A stretch of 64,000 nucleotides of DNA, from positions 310,001 to 374,000 of the forward strand of contig CAWATG010000011.1 in assembly GCA_963785035.1 (NCBI GenBank), in the 5' to 3' direction. This DNA is from CAWATG01 sp963785035. GTDB taxonomy: Bacteria > Actinomycetota > Acidimicrobiia > IMCC26256 > CAWATG01. Below are positions 28,568 through 37,917 of this stretch, piece by piece. The notes under the pieces are model-generated. The model was not told the origin of the DNA. It did no database searches and worked only from the letters and a program-made list of their open reading frames with translations. The stretch's first letter is position 1. Every line of letters begins with the position of its first letter. The position numbers and the translations under genes are program-made.

Positions 28568-29711
28568 GACGACAACTGCTGCTGGAACTGCGGCGATCGC
28601 CGCTCGAGCCGGGGCGCGGACCGTGATCTGTTCGACCGACCCAGCACACTCGCTTGGCGATGTTTTCGACGTCGAACTGGGCGACGACGTCCGGCTGATA
28701 GCGGCGTTCCCGGAAACCGGTGGGTCTCTCGCCGGCCAACAACTCGATTCCCGCGTTCGTCTCGAGCAGGCATGGGGCGAGATCCGCGAGTACCTGGTGG
28801 CGCTGCTCGATTGGGCGGGGGCAGAGGTACTCGAAGCGCAGGAACTTGCGGTGATTCCAGGACTCGATGAGGTGTTCGCGCTGGCGGATCTCAAAACCTA
28901 TGCCGAGAGCGACCTCTATGACCTCGTCGTTGTGGATTGCGCGCCAACCGCCGAAACGCTACGGCTGCTGTCCTTGCCCGACGTGCTCGGCTGGTACATG
29001 GACAGGTTGTTTCCGGCGCAGAGAAGCATCACCCGTGCGGTCCGTCCGGTGCTCAAACGCATGATGAACATGCCGATCGCCGGCGATGATGTCTTTGACG
29101 CAGTGCGGCGCTTCTATGACCGGCTCGACGGCGTACGCGAACTGTTGACGGATGGTTCGCGCTGTACCGCCCGTCTCGTGGTGAACGCGCAACGCATGGT
29201 TGTCGCCGAGAGTCGTCGTACCTTCAGCTACCTGTCCTTGTTCGGCTACCACGTCGATGCCGTGATCGCGAACCGGTTGCTTCCCGACGCAGTGACCGAC
29301 CCGTGGTTCTCCCAGGCAAAGAAGGATCAACGCGAGCAGGTCGGCGTCATCGAAGGCGCATTCGCCCCGGTCCCGATACTGGTAAGCGAGTTGACTGCCG
29401 ACGAGCCGATCGGGCTCCGACGTCTCCTGACGTTCGGTGAAGCCCTCTACGGAGATCGCAACCCCATGGACTGTCTGGCGACCGTTGAGCCGTTGCGCAT
29501 CTGCACACGTGACCAGAGTGTCGTGCTGTCGGTGTGGTTGCCATTCGTCGACAAACGCGAGGTCGAGCTGGTTCGCAGCCACGACGAGGTGTTGCTTGCG
29601 CTTGGCTCCTATCGCCGTGCCGTTGCACTTCCCGACAGCCTCGCACGACGTCGGATCAGCGGCGCGCACATGACCGGTGATCGACTCGAGATCGAGTTCG
29701 TGGAGCCGTGA
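28527..29711 (+). CDS. ArsA/GET3-family ATPase
   Basis: 394 residues. It has a deviant Walker A P-loop, GKGGVGKTTTA at residues 8-18, the switch I-like STDPAHSLGDVFD, and VVDCAPTAETLRLLSLPD (switch II region). The C-terminal 90 residues (ICTRDQSVVLSVWLPFVDKREVEL, GDRLEIEFVEP) resemble the small-heat-shock-like alpha-crystallin domain fused to ArsA proteins in actinobacteria and cyanobacteria. No arsB or arsR is nearby, so arsenite export is unlikely. A targeting or membrane-protein insertion role like GET3 is possible but unproven. Its stop overlaps the next start (GTGA). Confidence 0.85.
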   Translation: MRILLFAGKGGVGKTTTAAGTAAIAARAGARTVICSTDPAHSLGDVFDVELGDDVRLIAAFPETGGSLAGQQLDSRVRLEQAWGEIREYLVALLDWAGAEVLEAQELAVIPGLDEVFALADLKTYAESDLYDLVVVDCAPTAETLRLLSLPDVLGWYMDRLFPAQRSITRAVRPVLKRMMNMPIAGDDVFDAVRRFYDRLDGVRELLTDGSRCTARLVVNAQRMVVAESRRTFSYLSLFGYHVDAVIANRLLPDAVTDPWFSQAKKDQREQVGVIEGAFAPVPILVSELTADEPIGLRRLLTFGEALYGDRNPMDCLATVEPLRICTRDQSVVLSVWLPFVDKREVELVRSHDEVLLALGSYRRAVALPDSLARRRISGAHMTGDRLEIEFVEP

Positions 29712-30019
29712 AGCGCGACGTGTCACGCGATGCGTTGGCCCAGATGTTGGCCGTCGCGCAGCAGTTCGTCGTTCTGGCGCGGTCGGCTCTGGAGATCGCT
29801 GAACTCGCGCTCGAGGTGGAACGCGCGAAGCTTGAGGTCGCTGCCGCCACCATGAGGGCTGCCTCGCGCGCCGGCGAACAGCACCAACAGCACCAACAAC
29901 ACGAACCGACGGCATCACGGGAGCGCAAGACCGCGCACGACTGCGCTCCCGGAGACCCCGGGGTCTCCGGCAACGGCGCTGCGGAGGGCTCCCGCGTGCA
30001 ACACATCCGGATCGATTGA
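29708..30019 (+). CDS. Small protein with coiled coil and Gln/His-rich tract, unknown function
   Basis: 103 residues. The first 60 are helical with heptad-like Leu/Ala spacing (LAQMLAVAQQFVVLARSALEIAELALEVERAKLEV split over two turns of coil). They are followed by a Gln/His run (EQHQQHQQHE) and a disordered tail. The GTG start overlaps the ArsA-like stop by four bases, so it is co-translated with it and may be its partner. I do not recognise a family. The translational coupling is the main support for it being a gene. Confidence 0.55.
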   Translation: MKRDVSRDALAQMLAVAQQFVVLARSALEIAELALEVERAKLEVAAATMRAASRAGEQHQQHQQHEPTASRERKTAHDCAPGDPGVSGNGAAEGSRVQHIRID

Positions 30020-30023
30020 GGAC

Positions 30024-30964
30024 ATGACAACCTTCGGTATAGACCTCGGTGGCACCAGCATGCGATGCGCGGCGGTCGATGAGGGGGGACGCATCCTTGC
30101 GCACGAGCAACGCGAGACGCCCACGGGTGGCTGGCCCGCAGTCATTGAGGCCGGCGCGGAATTGGTGACATCGTTCGCCGTTCGATTTCCCCGCGCGCGA
30201 ACCTCGGTGTCGGCGCGGCCGGAATGGTCAATCGCGATGGCGTCATGTGTTACGCACCCAACATCTTCGGTCTGGAGTCAGCGCCCCTCCAGGACGCCTG
30301 GCGGGAGCGGCTGTCCATGCCTGTCATCGTCGACAACGATGCGAATGTCGCCGCGTACGGAGAGCTTGTACATGGTGCTGCGCTCGGGGTCTCCGAGGCA
30401 CTGATGATCACGCTCGGGACCGGTATCGGCGGTGGCGTCATCGTCGGTGGCCAGGTGTTTCGAGGACGTCACGGTTTCGCCGCCGAGGTCGGTCACTTCC
30501 AAATCGAAGCAGATGGTCCGCGTTGCGCATGTGGCGAAGTCGGACATTGGGAGGCATTCGCGTCCGGTACGGCGCTCGGTCGCATGGCTCGTGAGTGGGC
30601 GAGCGACGGACGGCTTCCCGCGGTCGTTGATGCGGTCGGCGGCGATGTCGAAGCCATTGCCGGCACGCATGTCGGCAAAGCCGCGCTCGCCGGTGACGGT
30701 CCTGCCGGTGAGCTCCTCGATCATTTCGCCGATTATGTCGCCATCGGGCTGGCAGGTCTGGTGAACATCCTCGATCCCGAACGGATCGTGATCTCAGGCG
30801 GGCTCGTCGTTCTCGGCGATCGGCTGATCGTTCCCATTCAACGGGCATTGACCCGGCGCATAGAAGGCAGCTTGTATCGGCCCGTCGTGCAGGTGGTGGC
30901 GGCGGCGCTTGGAGCAGACGCCGGCGTCATCGGTGCGGCCGCACTTGCCCGAGGCCTCGAATGA
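30024..30964 (+). CDS. ROK-family sugar kinase, glucokinase-like (frameshift near 30195)
   Basis: About 312 residues. The N-terminal phosphate loop is TFGIDLGGTSMRCAAVD. The frame changes inside the CGCGCGCG run at 30191-30199, and removing one CG gives FPRANLGVGAAGMVNRDG. The rest has the catalytic Asp region PVIVDNDANVAAYGE, TLGTGIGGGVIV, and a zinc-type motif CACGEVGHWE in which the third Cys of the usual CxCGxxGCxE is His. ATP-dependent phosphorylation of glucose or a related hexose is the likely reaction. It starts five bases after the small upstream gene, in the ArsA-like operon. Confidence 0.85.
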
Positions 30965-31025
30965 ACCAACAGTGTCCGATGTTGCTCGACGGTGAGCCAC
31001 GATCCAACATGATGCAGCGCCCTCG

Positions 31026-31844
31026 ATGAGTCCGTTGAAGATCGGGCTCACGCTCCCGTCGTTCGTGGAAGACCCGCAGATCCCAATCGAGGTGGCGCGT
31101 GCGGCGGACGCGGCAGCCCTCGATGGTGTCTTCGGGTTCGAGCACTTGTTTCGCCTGGCGGCCGACGGCAGCCTTCGGCCGGCGCTTGACGGATTCACGC
31201 TGCTCGGGTCGGTTGCAGCCGAGACGGATCACATCGGAGTGGGGCTGCTGGTAGCGCGCGCGTCATTGCGTCCGCCAGAAGTGCTTGCGCACACGTTCGC
31301 GACGCTCGACGTCGTCAGTGGAGGGCGTTTGGTCGTGGCGATCGGTGCCGGTGACAGCCAGAGCGACGCCGAGAACACCGCGTTCGGCGTGGCGGTCGAC
31401 ACGATGGACGAGCGCGTCGCTCGTTTGGACGCAGCGCGCGCCGCGACTCAGGCCCGCGGGCTGTCCACATGGATCGGCGGCACTGCTGCGGTGGTCCGGT
31501 CCATTGCCGCGCGCGCCGATGGATGGAACAAGTGGGGGGGAAGTGCGGCGGATCTTGCGGTCCAGGCAGCGGAGGTGCGTACGGCCGCCGGCGACAAGGA
31601 CTTCGTCATTTCGTGGGGAGGTTTGTGTGTTCTCGGCGCGACCGAACGCATCGCACGCGACAAGGCGGCGGAACTCGGGGCCGGACCTCACGTGATCGTC
31701 GGCGGCCCCAACGAGGTTGCGGACCGGTTCGGCGCATATCGCGAGGCCGGCGCCGACTGGATCATCGTCGGGCCGCTCGACCCCTCAGATCCGGAGAACG
31801 TCGGCCTCCTGGCTCACGAGATTCGCCCGCTCCTTCACGACTGA
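31026..31844 (+). CDS. Luciferase-like (LLM class) flavin/F420-dependent oxidoreductase
   Basis: 272 residues in a TIM barrel with KIGLTLPSF at the start, the conserved GVFGFEHLF, VGLLVARASLRPPEVLAHTFATLDVVSGGR split across strands 3-4, and the cofactor loop VVAIGAGDSQSD. The last part, GADWIIVGPLDP, is typical of the F420-using actinobacterial subgroup. Cofactor choice between F420 and FMN cannot be settled by eye. The substrate is unknown. It lies 61 bp after the ROK kinase and is convergent with a hotdog gene. Confidence 0.85.
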   Translation: MSPLKIGLTLPSFVEDPQIPIEVARAADAAALDGVFGFEHLFRLAADGSLRPALDGFTLLGSVAAETDHIGVGLLVARASLRPPEVLAHTFATLDVVSGGRLVVAIGAGDSQSDAENTAFGVAVDTMDERVARLDAARAATQARGLSTWIGGTAAVVRSIAARADGWNKWGGSAADLAVQAAEVRTAAGDKDFVISWGGLCVLGATERIARDKAAELGAGPHVIVGGPNEVADRFGAYREAGADWIIVGPLDPSDPENVGLLAHEIRPLLHD

Positions 31845-31878
31845 TACCGGATGACGTCATCCGGTCCCTCGGCGCGGA

Positions 31879-32532
31879 TCATTCGCGCGGCTCGGTCGAG
31901 TCGGTCGCCGCGTCCGGCGTCGGGTCCAGTCCCAGGACGCGATTGCGGTCGACCATTATGAACAGGCCTTCCGCTTCGGCGGTGATGACGTCGTTGACCT
32001 TCAACACGCCTTGTGCGGTAATGCGTCGCCCATCGACGCGTTCGGTCCAGCAGTCCACCGTGATCGGTACGAACAAGGGGGTGGGGCGTCGGTACTTGAC
32101 CCCCAACTTCGCGGTCATTCCCGGGTGCCCACCGGCCATGGCCGCCATACCGAGCAACTCGTCGAACATCAGCGCGATCCAGCCGCCGTGTGCGTGGCGA
32201 GGAGGACCTTCGTAAGGGGCGTTGAACTGCCCGCTCCCAAGTACGTGATCGTCGACGATCTGGTAGTCGAACACCGGAGAGAGCGGATTGCACGCACCGA
32301 CGAGGGAACTGCGCGGGAGGTAGTCGAGTCGTGCAGGTTCCTCGGGTGCGCGCCGCCCCTGCCACGGGGTACCCAACGGCGTGCGAGTGACGGCCGCCAA
32401 CGTGGATTCGGCGTGCTGGACAGCGGTGGTGAGTTCGTGGAGTGTGGCAGATTCTGCAGTGAGCACGGCGTCGGCAAGCTGGCGAACGGCGTGCGCCAGC
32501 CGTTCGCGTTCAGGGGATGCGAACGGGGTCAT
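31879..32532 (-). CDS. Hotdog-fold thioesterase-like protein
   Basis: About 217 residues from the ATG at 32532. A helical N-terminal region of 75 residues precedes a hotdog domain with FNAPYEGPPRHAHGGWIALMFDELLG, whose HGG motif and following acidic residue match PaaI-type acyl-CoA thioesterases, then LGVKYRRPTPLFVPI. The helical extension is unusual for PaaI proteins but known in actinobacterial THEM4-like members. Divergent from menB, with 83 bp between starts, so it may share regulation with that gene. Confidence 0.75.
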   Translation of the reverse strand: MTPFASPERERLAHAVRQLADAVLTAESATLHELTTAVQHAESTLAAVTRTPLGTPWQGRRAPEEPARLDYLPRSSLVGACNPLSPVFDYQIVDDHVLGSGQFNAPYEGPPRHAHGGWIALMFDELLGMAAMAGGHPGMTAKLGVKYRRPTPLFVPITVDCWTERVDGRRITAQGVLKVNDVITAEAEGLFIMVDRNRVLGLDPTPDAATDSTEPRE

Positions 32533-32615
32533 CCACACCACGGTAGACGCCGGTCCGCCGCCTCACGGATCCGACGGTGGCGATTGGGCAGAGCGCCGGC
32601 GCGACACTTGCCCGC

Positions 32616-33548
32616 ATGACGACTGAGGCTCCGACTCCAGTTTCCGAACTGTTCGATTCCGCCGCGTGGCGACCGGTCGAGGGTTTTCTGCTGCGGGACA
32701 TCACGTATCACCGCAGTGTTGAGCACGGCACGGTCCGCGTCGCGTTCAACAGGCCCGAGATTCGCAATGCGTTCCGACCCGAGACAGTTGACGAGCTCTA
32801 TCGCGTCCTGGACCATGCCCGACAGTCACCTGACGTGGGATGCGTACTGCTGACCGGCAACGGGCCCTCGGCGCGTGACGGTGTGTGGGCGTTCTGCTCG
32901 GGAGGCGACCAGCGAATCCGCGGCAAGGATGGATACCTCTACGCCGAGGGCGACCAGGTCACCGGAACCGGTGATCCGCACGCGGCAGCGCGCACCGGAC
33001 GACTGCACATTCTCGAGGTGCAACGTCTGATTCGCATGATGGGCAAGGTCGTGATTGCCGTCGTTCCTGGATGGGCCGCGGGCGGTGGCCACAGCCTGCA
33101 CGTCGTGTGCGATCTGACGATCGCGAGTCGTGAACATGCGCGGTTCAAACAGACCGATGCCGATGTCGCCAGTTTCGACGGCGGATTCGGATCGGCGTAT
33201 CTCGCGCGTCAGGTCGGTCAGAAGTTCGCGCGCGAGATCTTCTTTCTCGGTGACGAGTACGACGCCGAAGCGGCACATCGTATGGGCATGGTGAACGCGG
33301 TGGTGGCGCACCAGGACCTCGAACGCATGGCATTGGAGTGGGCGCAACGAATCAATGCCAAGAGCCCGACTGCGCAACGAATGCTGAAGTTTGCTTTCAA
33401 CCTCATCGACGACGGCCTCGTCGGCCAGCAGGTCTTTGCCGGTGAAGCGACCCGTCTCGCGTATGCAAGTGACGAGGCAGCAGAGGGTCGGGACGCCTTT
33501 CTCGAAAAGCGTGCGCCCGACTGGGCGCCATTCCCATGGCACTACTGA
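32616..33548 (+). CDS. menB: 1,4-dihydroxy-2-naphthoyl-CoA synthase
   Basis: 310 residues. Crotonase-fold enzyme of menaquinone synthesis that closes the second ring of O-succinylbenzoyl-CoA. The sequence is diagnostic: YHRSVEHGTVRVAFNRPEIRNAFRP (in two overlapping motifs), GDQRIRGKDGY, VPGWAAGGGHSLHVVCDLTIA, FKQTDADVASFDGGFGSAYL, and the MenB-specific C-terminus FLEKRAPDW(A)PFPWHY. The inserted Gly-Tyr loop and the SFDGG Asp for ring closure are present. The other men genes are not in the window. Start at the ATG of MTTEAP. Confidence 0.93.
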   Translation: MTTEAPTPVSELFDSAAWRPVEGFLLRDITYHRSVEHGTVRVAFNRPEIRNAFRPETVDELYRVLDHARQSPDVGCVLLTGNGPSARDGVWAFCSGGDQRIRGKDGYLYAEGDQVTGTGDPHAAARTGRLHILEVQRLIRMMGKVVIAVVPGWAAGGGHSLHVVCDLTIASREHARFKQTDADVASFDGGFGSAYLARQVGQKFAREIFFLGDEYDAEAAHRMGMVNAVVAHQDLERMALEWAQRINAKSPTAQRMLKFAFNLIDDGLVGQQVFAGEATRLAYASDEAAEGRDAFLEKRAPDWAPFPWHY

Positions 33549-33574
33549 GTCGCCGGTGCTGAGTCGCCGGTGCT
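33547..33574. repeat. 14-bp tandem duplication at the menB stop codon
   Basis: GAGTCGCCGGTGCT occurs twice in a row, starting inside the menB TGA. It lies in the 42-bp gap to the convergent HAD gene. Confidence 0.85.
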
Positions 33575-33590
33575 GCCAAATGGCGGTGTG

Positions 33591-34295
33591 TCAGAGCAGG
33601 AGGTCGACAACCTCGATGAGTGCGCCCACGCGTTCGTAGTCGGCGTCGAGGTGGAACTCGAACGGATCCATGAGAATCGAGCGAATGCCGGCCTTGCGCG
33701 CACCGACGATGTCGATGCCTGGCATGTCGCCGACATAGATCACTTCGGACGGCTCCATGCCGAGAGCGTCGAGCGCAAGGTGAAAGATGCGCGGGTCGGG
33801 CTTGGAAACGCCGACCGCGCCCGAATCGATCAGTGTGGCGACCTGGACACCCATGCCGGGACCGACCTGAAGGACTTCCTGTTCGAAGAGGCGTTCTCCG
33901 ATGAGGCCGTCCGCATTGGACACAATTCCGAGCGTCACGCCGAGCGCGGCCAAGGCTCGGAGCCCGCCGACCGACCCCGGAATCAACCAATTCCACAGTG
34001 CCGCGGTCGCGAACTCGGATTCGAGGTGTTCCTTCACCTCGCCGCGTGACGAGGCTGGAATCTCGCACCCGTCCATGAACGCGTCGAGGTATTCGCCCCA
34101 GAGCGCATCCCAGGGGAGCTCGCCCTCATAATCGGTGGTGAAGCACGTCGCGCCGAGGTAGTGGGCCCGGGGGAGCGCCTCGGGATCGACCGTCACACCG
34201 CCGCGTGCGCATGCCGCGACGACGTGGTCCGGGTCTGGGAGGAAGAACACGCCTCCGACGTCGAGCAACACGGCACGGATTCGGTTGGTGGGCAT
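33591..34295 (-). CDS. HAD-superfamily hydrolase
   Basis: 234 residues. Motif I is LLDVGGVFFLPD, with the nucleophilic Asp but Gly at the usual general acid/base position, as in many DxGGV members. Motif II is GIVSNADG, and motifs III/IV are KPDPRIF and YVGDMPGIDIVGARKAG. The cap is helical (subclass I). Likely a phosphatase or haloacid-dehalogenase-like enzyme for a small metabolite. It is divergent from the aminotransferase gene with 50 bp between starts. Confidence 0.8.
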   Translation of the reverse strand: MPTNRIRAVLLDVGGVFFLPDPDHVVAACARGGVTVDPEALPRAHYLGATCFTTDYEGELPWDALWGEYLDAFMDGCEIPASSRGEVKEHLESEFATAALWNWLIPGSVGGLRALAALGVTLGIVSNADGLIGERLFEQEVLQVGPGMGVQVATLIDSGAVGVSKPDPRIFHLALDALGMEPSEVIYVGDMPGIDIVGARKAGIRSILMDPFEFHLDADYERVGALIEVVDLLL

Positions 34296-34345
34296 TGGCG
34301 GGAATCTACCGGGACGCCGGTTTGGCGGCTGGTACCGTGCTGGGA

Positions 34346-35522
34346 ATGGAGTTCCGCCGAATCAACGGATTGCCGCCGTACGTGTTCGGCATCATCGATG
34401 CGCTGAAGCTTGAGAGTCGCCGCGCTGGTGATGATGTCATCGATCTCGGTTTTGGCAATCCCGACATCCCATCACCCAAGGTCGCTGTCAAGAAGTTGGC
34501 CGAAGCCGCCAGGCAATACGCGAAACCATCGGTATTCGACGAGCCGTGGAATCCCAAACCTCCGTGGCGCGGTGTGTGATCTGTACAAACGCAAGTTCGG
34601 TGTCGAACTCGACCCCGAAACCGAGGTGTGCGCAACGATCGGGGCGAAAGAAGGCTTTTCACACCTGATGTGGGTGTTGCTCGGCCCCGGTGATAGCGCT
34701 TTGGTGCCCAGTCCTTCGTACCCGATTCACATCTGGGGTCCGATCCTTGCGGGTGCGGAGGTCCGCCACGTTCGCCTCGGCGGCGAGCACGATTTCTTCG
34801 CGAACCTTCTCGCCGCATGGGAAGAGTGCTGGCCGCGGCCACGCGTCATCGTGTTGTCCTTCCCACACAACCCGACCACGGCGTGCGTCGACCTCGAGTT
34901 CATGACGAAGATCGTTGCGTTCGCGCGTGAACACGATGTCCTGTTGGTGCACGATTTTGCGTACGCGGATCTCGGTTATGACGGGTACACGCCGCCATCG
35001 ATCCTGCAGGTTCCGGGTGCCTCCGATGTCGCGGTGGAGCTGTACACGCTGACCAAGTCGTTTTCGATGGCGGGATGGCGCGTGGGATTCCTCCTCGGCA
35101 ATGCCGAGGTCGTCGGGGCGTTGTGGAAGCTCAAGAGTTACCTCGACTACGGCACCTTCCAGCCGATCCAGATCGCAGCCACAGTCGCGATGAACGAGGC
35201 GTCGGACTATCCCGCCGAGATCGAGAAGATCTATGTCGGGCGCCGTGATGCGCTCATCGAAGGATTGGCTCGTATCGGATGGCACATCGAGAAGCCGAAG
35301 GGCACGATGTTCGTGTGGGCGCCGATTCCCGAGCAGTACGCAGAGCTCGGCAGTCTCGAGTTTGCGAAGCTGTTGGTTCGAGATGCCAAGGTCGCTGTCT
35401 CGCCCGGAATGGGATTCGGTCCCGGTGGCGAGGGCTTCGTGCGCTTTGCGCTGATCGAGAATGAGCAGCGCATCGGTCAGGCGGTTCGGGGCATCCGCAG
35501 CGCCCTTCCGCTGATCGGCTGA
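34346..35522 (+). CDS. PLP-dependent class I/II aminotransferase (one frameshift near 34514)
   Basis: About 391 residues. Removal of one surplus base at 34514 changes the frame from KLAEAAR to NTRNHRYSTSRGIPNLR, which is the expected continuation. Fold-type I features are VIDLGFGNPDIPSP, GAKEGFSHLMW, PSPSYPIHIWGP, VLSFPHNPTTACVDLEF, HDFAYADLGYDGY and the PLP lysine in LTKSFSMAGWRVGFL. It resembles AlaC/AspC-type alanine or aspartate aminotransferases. The substrate pair is not certain. Confidence 0.88.
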
Positions 35523-35589
35523 CCTGCCTTCCCGGCTTCGCCCAACGGGTACCGCGTGGCGCCTAGAGGGGCAACGGGCGCGTACTGGT

Positions 35590-37098
35590 TCAGGGTTGGT
35601 GGCGGGCGCAGGCAACGGCATCGGCCCACTCTTGGAGACGACGTTCGCGCTGCGCGGTGGCGTCTTCGGTGGCAACGGCCGGGACGAACGACGCACCAGC
35701 CGACCAAGCCTGGGACACCGCATCCGGAGAGGGCCACACGTGCTCGGCGAGCCCGGCCAGGTATGCGGCGCCCAACGCTGTGGTCTCGGCAAGGCGAGCT
35801 CGACGCACGGGAACACCCAGCACATCTGCCTGGAGCTGACACAGCGAGTCCATGACCGAAGCTCCGCCGTCGACACGTAACTCCGTTACTCCGAAATCGC
35901 ACGCCTCGCCGATTGCGAGGGTGACCTCGCGCACCTGCAGCGCAATCGCGTCGAGCGTGGCGCGCGCGAGATGCGCTCGCGTCGTACCGCGTGTGAGTCC
36001 GACGATGACGCCGCACGCGTGCGGATCCCAATATGGGGAGCCGAGCCCGGTCAGCGCGGGTACGAAGGTGACACCGCCGGCGTCCGGAACCGAGTTCGCC
36101 AACGTTTCGATCTCTGACGGTTCGCCGATGATGCCGAGGCCGTCGCGCAACCATTGGATTGCCGCGCCGGTGATGTAGATGGTTCCCTCGTACGCGTACG
36201 TCACCTCGTCACCGAGTTGCCACGCAATGGTGGTGAGCAAACCGTCAACGGGCGCGGGACACGCTGTGCCGACGTTGGTCAGCACGAACGAACCAGTCCC
36301 ATAGGTGTTCTTGGTCATTCCTGGTGTGAAACAGGCTTGACCGAACAGCGCAGCCTGTTGGTCACCCGCGATGCCACTCACCGGTGCACGGATTCCCGCG
36401 GCTCGGCTCCGATCGGTCATACCGAAGCGACCGGAACTCGGGCGTACCTCGGGCAGTGCCCGGGCAGGGACGCCGAACAGATCCAGCAGCTCGTCGGACC
36501 ACGCGCGCTCTTTGATGTCGTACAGGAGCGTGCGAGCAGCGTTTGACGGATCGGTTGCATGAACACCACCATCGGGTCCGCCGGTGAGATTCCACAGCAA
36601 CCATGTATCGATGGTTCCGACGATCACCTCGCCCGAGGTGACCGAGCTGACGTCGACGCCATTCTGAAAGAGCCACTCGAGCTTCGTGGCCGAGAAGTAC
36701 GGGTCGAGTACGAGGCCGGTACGACGGCGGATCATGGGCTGGGTGCCGATCGAGGCCAGCGCCTCGCAGCGCGCCGCGGTGCGACGATCCTGCCAGACGA
36801 TGGCGCGCGCGACTGGTCGACCAGTCGCGCGCGACCATGCGACGACGGTTTCGCGTTGGTTGGTGACGCCGATGGCCGCGATGGTCTGGTTCTGGTCCTG
36901 GAGCACACGCGTGACGTCGGCGAGGGTTGCTGCTGTGGCGCCCCAAATTTCGAGAGCGTCGTGTTCGACGCGCTCGGGGCTCGGAAAGTGTTGCGTGAAC
37001 GTTCGCGCCGCGTGGGTGACGATGCACCCGTCTGCGTCGAAGGCGATCGAGCGGACGCTACTCGTGCCCGCGTCGATCGCGACTACCGCCGTGATGAC
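35590..37098 (-). CDS. glpK: Glycerol kinase (start codon obscured)
   Basis: About 502 residues, FGGY kinase family. It phosphorylates glycerol to glycerol-3-phosphate with ATP. Visible are AIDAGTSSVRSIAFDADG at the N-terminus, IGVTNQRETVVAWSRATG with IVWQDRRT, SGIAGDQQAALFGQ, NTYGTGSFVLTN, WLRDGLGII, PALTGLGSPYWDPHACG and RVDGGASVMDSL, all in one frame and matching GlpK. No ATG, GTG or TTG precedes AIDAG in this frame, while GTG and ATG lie at 37100 and 37102 in the other frames. A one- or two-base error at the start is therefore likely. The gene overlaps the end of the upstream PH-like gene. Confidence 0.88.
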   Translation of the reverse strand, partial: VITAVVAIDAGTSSVRSIAFDADGCIVTHAARTFTQHFPSPERVEHDALEIWGATAATLADVTRVLQDQNQTIAAIGVTNQRETVVAWSRATGRPVARAIVWQDRRTAARCEALASIGTQPMIRRRTGLVLDPYFSATKLEWLFQNGVDVSSVTSGEVIVGTIDTWLLWNLTGGPDGGVHATDPSNAARTLLYDIKERAWSDELLDLFGVPARALPEVRPSSGRFGMTDRSRAAGIRAPVSGIAGDQQAALFGQACFTPGMTKNTYGTGSFVLTNVGTACPAPVDGLLTTIAWQLGDEVTYAYEGTIYITGAAIQWLRDGLGIIGEPSEIETLANSVPDAGGVTFVPALTGLGSPYWDPHACGVIVGLTRGTTRAHLARATLDAIALQVREVTLAIGEACDFGVTELRVDGGASVMDSLCQLQADVLGVPVRRARLAETTALGAAYLAGLAEHVWPSPDAVSQAWSAGASFVPAVATEDATAQRERRLQEWADAVACARHQP

Positions 37099-37757
37099 AC
37101 ATCCTGCGTGTCGCGGTACGGGCCGATTTCGTCGCCGCGGTTGTCCCAGCCGGCAGCATGCAGCGCATCGAGACGCCGGAGGCCTTCGGGGTCGAGGACG
37201 GCGACGGGCTGAGTGTCGAAGTCTTCCTCGGAGTCGAGGGGAATTTCCGCTCGGCGTTCATTCGCTTCGGCGAGATTGCCCGCGCGCGAGAGGGCGCTCG
37301 CATCGGTCGGTTCGCCGGCGTCCGCAGGATCGTGGTGTACCGCAGGGTCGTCCTGTACACCAGTTGCAGGCATCTGCGGAATGCTTTCGATGATCGCGGC
37401 GGAAAGGGGCCGATACCGGGGACGGAACTCGAAGATGAGTTCGCCGCCATCGGGTTGGCGAATGCGGAGGTGCAGCAGCGGTGTCCAACGTCGGATCTTC
37501 TCGAGGCGAAGGACGCTCAGGCGTGCACGCCAGATCACATCATCGGCTGTAAGGGCCTGAGAACCGGAGTTCTCGATGAGGAGCAAGCGCCGGTCTGTGA
37601 GCGCGACGCCGAGCGGTCGTCGCTTGATGAACATGGTCGGCGTGCCGGCACGGGGTTCTGTGACCCAGGACATCCCAAACATGACGAGAGACTCATCATC
37701 TCTCAGGATCGGCAGCACCGCTCGTTGCAATTTCGCGCGAAGCTTGGTGGCCGACAC
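37083..37757 (-). CDS. Hypothetical protein, possible PH-like domain
   Basis: 224 residues. The first 130 look like a compact beta-sandwich: LRDDESLVMFGMSWV, MFIKRRPLGVALTDRRLLLIENSG and LLHLRIRQPDGGELIFEFRPRYR. This pattern is seen in bacterial PH-domain proteins. The remaining 90 residues are acidic and probably disordered (NERRAEIPLDSEEDFDTQP). No signal peptide. It ends overlapping glpK and is divergent from the phosphofructokinase gene. Function unknown. Confidence 0.65.
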   Translation of the reverse strand: MSATKLRAKLQRAVLPILRDDESLVMFGMSWVTEPRAGTPTMFIKRRPLGVALTDRRLLLIENSGSQALTADDVIWRARLSVLRLEKIRRWTPLLHLRIRQPDGGELIFEFRPRYRPLSAAIIESIPQMPATGVQDDPAVHHDPADAGEPTDASALSRAGNLAEANERRAEIPLDSEEDFDTQPVAVLDPEGLRRLDALHAAGWDNRGDEIGPYRDTQDVSSRR

Positions 37758-37917
37758 ATAACGAAGCGTACTGGCAAGCGTGTCGTTGTGGTTGCATCTT
37801 CACGATCTGCGTTCGATGCGCGTACATGGTTGCGTTCCACGAGTTTGCCGACTGGCAGGATGGCCCAAGCAGTTCACGATTGACGCTTTTGACGAATCGT
37901 GGCAACAGGAGGAAGAA

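Noticed and set aside
28527..29711. Arsenite resistance operon
   Set aside because: ArsA-like ATPase only; no arsB, arsC, arsD or arsR nearby, and the neighbours are a membrane protein, a coiled-coil protein and a sugar kinase.
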